Program-made: the position numbers and the translations under genes
Source: Adineta ricciae
Taxonomy: Eukaryota > Rotifera > Eurotatoria > Adinetida > Adinetidae
NCBI GenBank assembly: GCA_905250025.1
Contig: CAJNOJ010000267.1
Span: 1 to 64,000, forward strand
DNA length: 64,000 nucleotides
Direction: 5' to 3'
Shown: piece after piece, positions 55,099 through 64,000 of the stretch
Position numbering within the stretch: the first letter of the stretch is position 1
How the letters are laid out: every line of letters begins with the position of its first letter
The notes under the pieces: generated by a model
What the model was told of the DNA's origin: nothing
Database searches by the model: none
The model's input: only the letters and a program-made list of their open reading frames with translations

Positions 55099-56318
55099 TC
55101 AGTTTCTGAACTTTTTCATAGGTTTCGTTAGAGGATGATGAACAAGCCATTGATGATCTGGTCGTCGCGACGCAATCTGTTGAAGACAGCGATCAAGAAC
55201 CTCTTGAATGGACCGAGAACGAGTTGGTAGAACGCCGAGCGGTGGTCGTGCAGATTCAAACATAGGCGGTTTGCCATAAGTTATATGGTATAGAATAGCA
55301 CCTGCTGACCAAACATCAGCTTTGGATGTGATCGGCATTTGGCCTGAGAAGCATTCGGGTGCACTATATGGACGCGTGCCACCTATTCTTTGATGTCGAC
55401 TATATCTACGTAAAACGAGACGATAGATGACAAGGAAATAGAGGAAAATTCGATTTACCCTGTGAATTCATCTTGAGCCATACCGAGATCAATGACTTTC
55501 AAGTTTGGCCCGAAAAACAATAAATTCGCCGGTTTTAAATCACGATGAATCTATCATGAGATTCATTGATAAAACGATCGTTGCTTTACAAATTTTCATC
55601 TCGATTTCAACTTACTACACCATATTGATGAAGTGCTAGAATAACATTGACTAATTGACTCCAAATTCTCTGTCGTTCTCTTGGTGAAATATAATCTGAC
55701 GCTCGAGATCTCAACTGTGTTTGATGAAGATTTTGAATTCGATCGAGAAATGATTCATTTGATAATTCCATTGCGATAAAACCGACACCATGTCGCGGAA
55801 TATACTCATATCCATACATTGTTACAATATGTCTAGTTTCATTACGCATTTTCCTAGCCATTTTGACTTCAGTTGTAAATGAATTCAGGCGATCATTGTA
55901 GCCCATGGCATTTTTTGCACGATTGAAGTCAAACACTTTCACAGCAACATATTTACCTTAAAAAATCCAATTTTAGCTCAGTCAGGACAAAAAGAAACAA
56001 CACTACACTCGAAAAATACATTTTATAACAAAACGATCCGTTACACATGACGAACGGCGGCTGTCATATCACGCAGAGAAAGTGAATAGATTTTCATATG
56101 GGAGACTGCGGTGATATCGAAAATATTTTTAAAAAATTTCGTTATCACACTACCGACCACATAAATGTGTCAAAGAAGAGGAAAAGAAACTTACCATTCG
56201 GTGTCACAGATTTCCATACAGATCCATATGTTCCATGTCCTAGTCGACTTAGCAAAGTATACAGTTGTCCATGAATGTTACAAGTTTGATTTCCATGCAT
56301 TATCTTATTAGGAAACAT
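55099..56318 (-). CDS. Small serine/threonine-type protein kinase
   Basis: Four exons (56195-56318, 55616-55956, 55459-55550, 55099-55405) give 287 residues in frame. The glycine loop is LGHGTYGSV (26-34), VAVK has the ATP-binding Lys48, HRDLKPANLL has the catalytic Asp159, IDLG has the metal-binding Asp176 (DLG instead of DFG), and SAPE is followed by ADVWSAGAILY. The protein is little more than the catalytic domain. I cannot assign a subfamily. Start ATG at 56316-56318. No counterpart is visible because the window ends soon after GPCR copy B. Confidence 0.85.
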
Positions 56319-57311
56319 TCTGGTGATGAAAATGACACTGAATCGTTGAAAAAACCGAATGTTATATGATCGGAGTCGGGTTAATTGTCGCTCTTGAGTA
56401 TATTATGCCCATTAACTTTGACTTTTTAATTATATAAACATGTTTTGAAATGTAATTATTCGCAAAATATCGTTCTACATATGTGTTTTAATGAGTAAAT
56501 ATTTTTATGAAGAACATAGTTCCCCGATCAATTATATGATTTTATCGAATGTAAACGAAAACATCGGTTCCGTACGCACTTCCGATGATGAAAACATAGA
56601 TGCACTTGAAAATTAGACCGATATATCAGAATAACTGTTTATTATCAAATAAGTTTATGTAAAACATTCAGCCTTTCTTTGCTAACATTTGAATAATGTG
56701 ATCACAGAAATACGTATTATTGTAGTATATATGATTTCTGATTGAAACTTTGCTGATTTTGATAAATCATAGCGATTTTTTTTTGTTGAAAAACTTACGT
56801 GACATCACACAAGACAAAGCTTTCGAAAGAATCTTCGCGTCTATGACATAAAAGTCGAGAGACAAATCTAATTCCGACAATAGAAGCATTTTTCTTGCAA
56901 TGTGCGGTGTCACGAAAGAGGAGATTTTCTCTACAAACAAAATAGAAATTTTTTCGTTATCAAACAACCACCATAACACTCAATTTTGAGTAACGGAATA
57001 CAGATGAAGTGGAACGAAAAAAATAAGACAAGTTCTTTACCTATTTTTACATGATATTTTTATGTTGACATTCAGATATTACACCTTTTCGTTTTCTCCC
57101 GTGATGTTCTTTTAAACGCATAATGTCCCGGGAGATTTATTCACACATAACTTTAAGACTTGCATTTGTGTCAAATTTGGAGAAAGAGAATCATTCAAAT
57201 AAAATAGAGATTGAGCATGTCTATATTTTTTTACGAAAAAAAACTCATTATACGGAAAAATTTTAAAAAAATAATTCCATCGTTTATTGTAATGAACTAC
57301 TTAAACATTGA
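56319..57311. other. Region upstream of the kinase gene
   Basis: AT-rich. The minus ORF at 56767-56979 has no recognisable motif. No gene is supported. Confidence 0.5.
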
Positions 57312-57516
57312 TTAATCATGAGAGGAAGATAAGTTGGGATTATTTTGTTTGAGATATTCCTGAAATTTTAATCCTCGAATATCTCTACTTCCAATTAATC
57401 CTATGTTTCCGTCGGTTAGTGTACAAATTCCAAAAGCATTGATGTGAATCGATGATTGATAATGTTGATAATTACAACAATGTATCTGATGACTTTTCGG
57501 ATCATTGATGAGTAAA
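57312..57516 (-). CDS. Unrecognised protein, C-terminal fragment at contig edge
   Basis: The minus strand is open from the N at 57517 to TAA at 57312-57314, about 67 codons. The composition looks like protein (for example, INAFGICTLTDGNIGLIGSRD). I do not recognise the family. The rest of the gene is beyond the contig edge. Confidence 0.4.
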
Positions 57517-57517
57517 N
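57517..57517. other. Contig join (single N)
   Basis: Unrelated genes lie on the two sides. The right side starts within alpha-mannosidase at a place matching 35122, with several mismatches in the first 100 bases. It is therefore the probable continuation of the contig ending at 35222. Confidence 0.75.
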
Positions 57518-58338
57518 AATTATTATCCGATCAATAGTCTTATTTGTATTCGTGATCTGGAACGTCAAGTGGCGATTCTTACTGGTCACTGTTTTTTCCT
57601 AGTGAATAGTCTTGCTCTTCTATAATTCACTTTTCTTCGCAGATCGATCGGAAGGTGGTGGAAGCATGTACGACGGTTCAGTTGAAATTATGATTCATCG
57701 TCGAATCTTACACGATGATTCCATGGGTGTTGGTGAAGCTTTAAATGAAACTGCCTACGGTAAAGGTCTTGTAGTAACGGGTAAACATATTCTTATTATT
57801 GATCGTCCATCGGACAGCGCTCGACTTCATCGAACTGGTGCTCAGCAGATGTTCATGCACCCATTGGCAACATATTCCTTGCCAAATACATCATCCTATA
57901 CAAATTATTCAAATATGTATAAGCAGAGCTGGTCTGTTCTATCGGACGCAATGCCATTGAACGTACATTTATTAACATTCGATCAGCTCAACTCGAAACA
58001 ATATCTCATTCGAGTTGAACACTATTTTGAATTAAATGAAGATGATGTCTATTCCCAACCGGTGACAATCGATCTTCAAACATTATTCACAAGTATTGGG
58101 ACGATCAAAGACATGACTGAACTGATCTTAACTGCTAATTTACCGCTATCAGATTTACATCGACTTGAGTGGATGATAAAAGATGATCAATCATCACGTG
58201 CTGATATAATTCGTAAGTTTATTTTATACTGCAGACGAATCTTTCTATCATTTTTTTTCAGAGCAATCTGTATCGAACACGACGTCAATCACTCTTAATC
58301 CCATGCAAATTCGTACATTTCAAATCGATATTTTGTAG
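57518..58338 (+). CDS. Lysosomal alpha-mannosidase (GH38), 3' part, probably copy B
   Basis: It starts in the exon encoding [12 protein letters not shown], which here has degraded codons in its first 60 bases, as expected of poor sequence at a contig edge. After the intron, the [17 protein letters not shown] exon (from about 57642) and the last exon ([16 protein letters not shown] at 58336-58338) follow. They match 46656-47351 with scattered differences. It has no 5' half here. The 5' part at 32063-35222 lacks exactly these exons. Confidence 0.8.
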
Positions 58339-60599
58339 TCTTTTGATTCCCAACATTTTTTGATCGAATCTAAATTTGGAAAAACATAATTTTAAGTAGC
58401 TAAAGGTGCCGTTGGGTGTCAGTGGAGATGACTTGACATTAAAAACTTGAATCTTCGAATTCTAAAATGGAAGATTTAGAAGTTCAATAGTTTAGAATTT
58501 GAATAGTATTTCTAAATTTAAAAGTTTAAAACTTGAGGAAGATATTTAACATTCGAATCGAGTTAACGATTTCTACACGACTTACAATGAAAGGACAACA
58601 TCGATTTTAGTCTTGAATTTTCGACTTTCTTGATTCATACTTTGAATAGTTTAGACAAATAGAGCTTGAGATTATGCGCATCATTGTGTATTTTTTGTTA
58701 CTTTCAATTACATGCAACAAAAAGTTTTTGTAGTTAAATTAGAATTTGGTTCTATGCTATTTTCCGATATTTTGGACGATCAATAGGATCCCCAAAATTC
58801 GTTCATTTTTGCGCTCAGTATGGAAACTAACAGTGTACGATCGATGCTGGTTTTCACGCTCTGCACAATAACATATTGTCCTAGTTTATCAGTAGCTTCT
58901 CTGCCAAAAGCTACACGATCAAACAGGTCCCATAGGTATAACTTATATGGTAAACAAGTTATTTTTCAGATTTTTGTAGCACTTTGTTGTAGTAAAAACC
59001 TAGAAGAGCGCCAAAAATCTTTATAAATCAAAACTATTAATAAGTCATGTATCTCAATACTGGCCGAACAATATATATAGTTAGCATCGTTCTCATCGTC
59101 ATTTTTGCTTTTCATTGCGGCTTTACACCTCGATTTGGCAACAATTGTACAAAATGATCTACTGTAAACAGCATCACTTTCCATGTGGAAACTACTGCAC
59201 ATGTGTCAAGAGTGACTAAAGCAAATTTCTACTGCTCTTCCTATACGATAGGCCATCAGACCGATTAATTTGATCTATTTACATCTGACCTTGGATCTTG
59301 ATACAGACTATTTCTGTCCACATAACCCTTCTTCCAGTCAGGGAAACTATCGGGTAGAAGAATACTTTTATCTGAAACTTGATAATGCAAATGAGTTCGA
59401 ATAGGTTCGCTATAAAAAGATTCAGTTTCAAACAGAACACGTGATATCAGCAGAACTATGAAATTGTTCCAACATTTCAATTGTCGATGCGCTCGAACTT
59501 ACATCCTACCATACTGATCGTCATGATGTTATGAGCGCAGTCATTGCTATGGATACCATACTGCATCATGGTTTTTATTGATGAGAGTTTGTATCGTATA
59601 GGAAAAAAAACAATTTCGCGTAGCGAAACCATGATTTAAAAGTTTCTCGTTGAACGATAAGAAGTAGCCCCTGAAGATCTAAAGCATCTGGTGAATATTG
59701 TGACTTTGATTTGGTTAATTAATGATATTTGTATAAAGGCTATTTAATAATGATGGATTCAGTTGACTGCTCGTTGAAATGGTACTAATGACTCTCTCTG
59801 ATATTCTATAATATGCACTGATGCGTGTGTAGATTCTGTGCCAACATCAGGAAAACGAGCAGCAATAGTACTGATCACTGGATAGACTCTCGAAAGATGG
59901 CGAAGGAATTCTTCTAGGTATCTTTCGTTGTATTATGATAGAAGAGAACATCTGTCATTCGTGAAAAATATCATTCTTCGAGCTTTGAATGTAAATCAAA
60001 TTGCTTCGTATTTTGTCTCTTAAGAACTTTATCACATTACAATATTAATATCGATACCCAGTTTGTTTTCAAATAAGAAACAACATGTATTTTCCTATTT
60101 TCGAAGAACATACGTGCTCGATATCATTCAACATGGCTCAACGTTTAGGTGTCCGAATATACCCACTACATTCGTATAGAACAACAATCACTACTACGAT
60201 TTTGTATAAGAATGGCGATAGATATATGTAATGTCTACTCTCACCCTCGCTATCGGTTGATTCTCGCAACAGATCATTTTCCTGCTTTGATCAGTTATTC
60301 AATACAATATTTTGTTGATAAAAGAAATAAAAATGATAAGTGATTATTTCTTAGTATGAATATTAGGAGATATGGTAAAGCTGTTACTCGGCTTAATAAT
60401 GAAAATCTTGCTGCGGTGTTAGTGAATAGTTATCATCATAAATCTATCTATAAGATATTAGATCCACTGGTTACTATTCGAACAGCACTCCAATCTCGGT
60501 TGTTCTGAATAGTCATCAAACATTACTCGGAAGATCAAGTCCCGTCATTACAAGTTTCTTAACCTCGTCATCATCATTAGCGATAGTAGATGATCGGAG
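58339..60599. other. Region downstream of alpha-mannosidase, copy B
   Basis: 58339 to about 59210 is homologous to 47352-48100, with indels. 59210-60599 is unique, with no gene I can support. The ORF at 60149-60343 is open but featureless. Confidence 0.5.
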
Positions 60600-61591
60600 A
60601 AAAGTAAATGTTTTAAACTCCACACCAACGGGCTCCTGACCATCTATTCAAGATATCAGATCAACAATTCTAGTCACGGGGCCAAAACCATGTTTACCGG
60701 GTACTTAGAAGAATTGTTCAGGAATGATCGGTTGTGCTCTCTGTCGGAATGGTACGAAAAATCCGGGTAATTTCACAATTAGTTGTATTCGATGTTCATT
60801 CGGATTATTCTGTTTGCTCGGAGAAGCAGATGAGGCGCATGAATCATTCTTAGAAAGTGTAATTCGAGTTTTGACTTATTTCAAATCACTCGAAAGTATT
60901 ATCTTTGAAGAAATTCCATTAGCAAATATGTTTACGATCCACTCTAGTCGCTGTGTGGTGATGTCACCATTGTTTTGAACATTGATGATCATTGCAGCTA
61001 TTGCCTTGATTATCGTCGTATTATGGAACTTTTTCATCAGACATCCCAAGAATAAAAATGTATGTGAAATATTAACATGCTTATTTAAACATACAGATTT
61101 GATTAATAAAAATGAATTCTGGATGGAAGGTTTCGCATCATTGTCAATTCTTGTTTTAATTTGTTTTCGCTCAAATGTTTAGTCATTAATATCCCATTGA
61201 AACATCAACAAATTCGTTCTTGGCCTATGATTTATCGTTAAACAGAGCGCGAAATTTGAAACGAATGTTCAACCTTTATCTGTACCACATACACATGATG
61301 AACAATTAAGAATTTCTTTCAGAAATCGACTTTGTCAATACAGTCATTGATCGTAATGCTGTATTGATTTAAATGCAATTAGGTAAAACAATGTCAACCA
61401 TTTGTTGGTTAACATGTGAAAGTAACAGCTGCATTCTCTCGCTTTCTATTTCAGTACCTTGTCAGCACGTTTTCGCTCAAATTTTATTAGGAGATGTGGT
61501 CAACCAAATACTTGATTCAACTCTGTGGAGCTATAAACGAATATTTACAGTTTATATAAAAAATATTCAAAATGATGGAAGTCTTGTTTAA
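60600..61591 (+). pseudogene. Decayed membrane-protein gene
   Basis: A readable fragment starts near 60700 with a Cys-rich ectodomain stretch (CRNGTKNPGNFTISCIRC). It continues through MFTIHSSRCVVMSPLF, a stop (TGA at about 60976-60978, possibly a former Trp codon), a hydrophobic helix at 60982-61035, a Lys/His-rich loop and a second helix. A further stop lies near 61180. Upstream and downstream pieces (to about 61591) are in other frames. From memory it resembles a family of large bdelloid membrane proteins with NGT-NPG-C-C ectodomains, but I cannot name it. Several stops and frame changes make it a relic. Confidence 0.5.
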
Positions 61592-61689
61592 TATCTCAAC
61601 TTACTGATAGTTGATTTGTTCCTGAACTATTTCTATTAAACGAACGTTTTGTAAGGAGCTGAAAGGTGGAAATTTAATTTGACTTTTTA

Positions 61690-62640
61690 TTTTTTGTTTG
61701 CTTGATTTCAAGTTGCACAATAGAAAAGAAGAGAAACTCTCAAATGAGCTTCAATGAAGAGTATAATCGTGAAATGCGGCAATAACTGTTTCAACACCAT
61801 GGGTCATGCTGTTTACAAGATTAAATGCCGGTTCTTCTGACAGCTTTTCCCACTCATTGTTTATTGCATCCACCAACTCTTCATACATAGTTGGCTGTCG
61901 TTGAACGACCTTCATCTTGAGCGAAGACCATCAATTTTCAACTTGATTGATATCAGAACTCAAAGATGGCCAAGGTACATTTTAAATTCCTTGGGTATAG
62001 ACTTCCAATTCTTGCTTTAGTTCGATCGATGCTTGGGGTCGTTATCTTCGAGTCAAAACCGCTGAGATCATCCAAAATGTACGAGGGCGGAAGGAAGTAG
62101 AGCTCTTCGATAGATTTTTTAATACAGGAATTCGCTGTTCAGGTTGTTCTGAAAACAAGTTACTTTCTCAAATTCCTTTGATGACAAGCAGCTCCAAACG
62201 TTGATCTTCGAAGAATATTTGACCGTTCGAACAATCTTTCTTTCTTCAGGTCATTGCTACATTTACTTTTGCCGGGCTTGTAAGCGAATTTTTCTTTAAT
62301 CAATGAATATGACTCTGCTCCAATCGTAATCTTCCATTGATCTAATACAGGAACTAATGGTCAGGAGTATACACTTTTTGCGTGTGTGCTCGGCTTCTTG
62401 TGCATTCATCATCCCAATTAGAATCAAACATCCGATTTTATTTCACGCAAATTATAAGAATTTAAATCATCCTTCCACCTATCCGTCCTTAATTCGAGAC
62501 GGAGATACCGCGAATGTCAGATTGTGTTTTTCTCAACGAACTTTTTCACGTATCAAAAAAACAGTGACAGAGTACGTCTCGTTTACTTTTCCAACTTTTG
62601 ATACACCCTTTAACAATTTGTTTTTCTATTAGTTCATTTT
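61690..62640 (-). mobile_element. Dead Tc1/mariner-type transposon, copy B
   Basis: Counterpart of 52690-53620. DNDPKH is near 62029-62048, SSDINQVEN follows, and SMTHGVETVIAAF is near the C-terminal end of the transposase. There is no long G-tract. About 80 bases present here (around 62210-62300) are missing from copy A. Frame breaks show it is inactive. Confidence 0.6.
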
Positions 62641-62879
62641 ATTTAGTTACGGTTGCGTGCTTTTTTTTAAAGATTAGTATCAGAACTAAGTCTTATTTAT
62701 AGGCCATAATCATCATCTCATGAGAATCTACTCTGACGTAGTAACATTCAATAGATACTATAATCATCTCAAATGATATACTAGATTCTGACAAGAAAAA
62801 AAAGTACCGAGCAATGATAAAAGCCCTTTTTATTATATACAACTGGTTCCGCTGTTCATTGTATATTTGAATCAATAAG
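62641..62879. other. Upstream region of GPCR copy B
   Basis: Counterpart of 53621-53895. No gene is seen. Confidence 0.5.
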
Positions 62880-63872
62880 ATGTCGAACTCAACTCTGAAT
62901 ATAACTATCAGTGACAGTGATATATATTATATTTCAGCGATTAACTTTGCGAACAAATTGATTTCTCAATATGGTATGGGTTTTATTTGGTTTATTGGAA
63001 ATCTTGGATCCATTCTCATGTGTATTGTTTTTACTCAACCGATTTATCGCAACAGTCCATGTGCGATGTTCTTTCTAGCTGCAAGTATTTCACAGTTTTT
63101 TACCTATAACTTTGCATTATTCACTCGTATGCTCTCTTTTGCGTTCGCTGTTCTTACTCTCAATTATAATCTTTGGTATTGCAAAGTTCGTTTCTATCTT
63201 TTTTACATATTCGTGGCTCTTCCTCGTTATTACATTATCCTAGCATCAATTGATCGATATTTCGCTAGTTCACACCATGTACTTCGACGGCAACGAAGTT
63301 CATCTAAAGTGGCCTTTCGGCTGATCTTTGGAAACGTTATATTCTGGTGTATAATTTACATTCAAATCATTGTTTTTTACGACATTGAAAGTGGCACTTG
63401 CACATATCGAGCGGGAAGTTACGGAATGTTCTTTAGTATTTATATTACAATTGACAGCGGCATTCTACCGTTGCTCTTGATGCTCGTCTTTGGTTCGTTA
63501 ACCGTGGCAAACATCCGTGGGTCGAAAATGCGCATTAATGGAGATGCAGGATTGAGGAGACGAATGTCAAAAAAAGACATTCAGCTGCACCGAATGTTAG
63601 CAAATCAAATCGTTTTGTTCATCATTCTGAATATGCCGAATCCGATCTATCTCATCTACAGTTCGTTTACAGTCAATATGTCAAAATCAGCACTCCAAAA
63701 CGCAGCAGAAACACTTATTAGTAATATGACATACATGCTGATTTATTTCGGTTTTTCATTAGCATTTACGAATTTCATGTTTTCATCGGATATATTCCGA
63801 CGGGAATTTATTCAACTGCTTCGAACGAAGGTGTTTCGTCAAACTTCAACAGCGATAAGGAATGGAGCTTAA
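62880..63872 (+). CDS. Rhodopsin-like (class A) orphan GPCR, copy B
   Basis: An intronless ORF of 330 residues, colinear with copy A (53896-54888) without indels. The seven helices, the FIGN of TM1, Cys101 and Cys174, IDRYFAS, NMPNPIYLIY and AFTNFMFSS are kept. Differences are scattered and mostly conservative, so both copies look functional. Same upstream Tc1 relic as copy A, so the whole segment was duplicated or is allelic. Confidence 0.85.
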   Translation: MSNSTLNITISDSDIYYISAINFANKLISQYGMGFIWFIGNLGSILMCIVFTQPIYRNSPCAMFFLAASISQFFTYNFALFTRMLSFAFAVLTLNYNLWYCKVRFYLFYIFVALPRYYIILASIDRYFASSHHVLRRQRSSSKVAFRLIFGNVIFWCIIYIQIIVFYDIESGTCTYRAGSYGMFFSIYITIDSGILPLLLMLVFGSLTVANIRGSKMRINGDAGLRRRMSKKDIQLHRMLANQIVLFIILNMPNPIYLIYSSFTVNMSKSALQNAAETLISNMTYMLIYFGFSLAFTNFMFSSDIFRREFIQLLRTKVFRQTSTAIRNGA

Positions 63873-64000
63873 GTTAAAACATTTCACCGAAATGACAATG
63901 CTCAGTTATCAACAGATCAGGCATAGGAAACCGCACGAGCATAAAGTGAACGCAGAATTATCATCATACAATCGATCTTGAACTTATCCTTGTGTTTTGT
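63873..64000. other. 3' flank of GPCR copy B
   Basis: Homologous to 54889-55015. In copy A the kinase gene follows about 210 bases after the GPCR stop. Here the window ends first. Confidence 0.5.

Overview
This window is metazoan nuclear DNA and most likely comes from a bdelloid rotifer. The sequence is AT-rich. Most genes are split by very short GT-AG introns of about 45-65 nt. A long multi-gene block occurs twice, with the copies differing at scattered sites. Intronless surface or secreted genes sit beside intron-rich animal genes. The glutamate receptor carries a potassium-channel-like GYG filter of the kind reported for Adineta vaga. I cannot name the genus.

The window is a scaffold of ten contigs joined by nine gaps: eight single Ns at 1408, 16427, 20533, 35223, 39111, 42104, 53132 and 57517, and one 34-N run at 11240-11273. 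Several joins are demonstrably wrong or unmerged. The contig ending at 16426 shares 111 identical bases with the contig starting at 35224, in the middle of one gene. The joins at 39111 and 42104 have the same 166 and 174 bases on both sides. The scaffold is best read as two homologous copies, probably alleles, laid partly end to end and interleaved.

Layout. 1-3034: a minisatellite, and a second copy of the 3' end and flank of a polycystin gene. 3035-10780 (minus): a large polycystin-like gene with NHL, REJ-like, GPS, PLAT and PKD-channel regions, whose channel exon has two in-frame stops; the 5' exon of a related copy lies at 11274-11467. 11468-22293: three versions of a FAU (FUBI-RPS30) plus tRNA-Asp unit; the third has lost FAU.

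The duplicated block then reads: small secreted ORF, RGM-like secreted protein (plus), Cys-rich secreted protein (minus), secreted beta-helix protein (minus), ionotropic glutamate receptor (plus), lysosomal alpha-mannosidase (plus). Copy B runs 22419-35222 and probably continues at 57518-58338. Copy A runs 15067-16426 and then 35224-47351.

Downstream of copy A are a predicted secreted cystine-knot-like peptide gene, a dead Tc1/mariner element broken by a G-tract, a rhodopsin-like GPCR and a small protein kinase. Downstream of copy B are a decayed membrane-protein gene, the same dead Tc1 element and the second GPCR copy.

Biologically, the region is a cluster of sensory, surface and secreted proteins among housekeeping genes (FAU, tRNA, lysosomal mannosidase). 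The copies differ in FAU presence, Cys-repeat number, one frameshift and presence of the peptide gene. The most interesting items are the GYG-filter glutamate receptors, the RGM-like chimera, and the NHL-polycystin with a broken channel.
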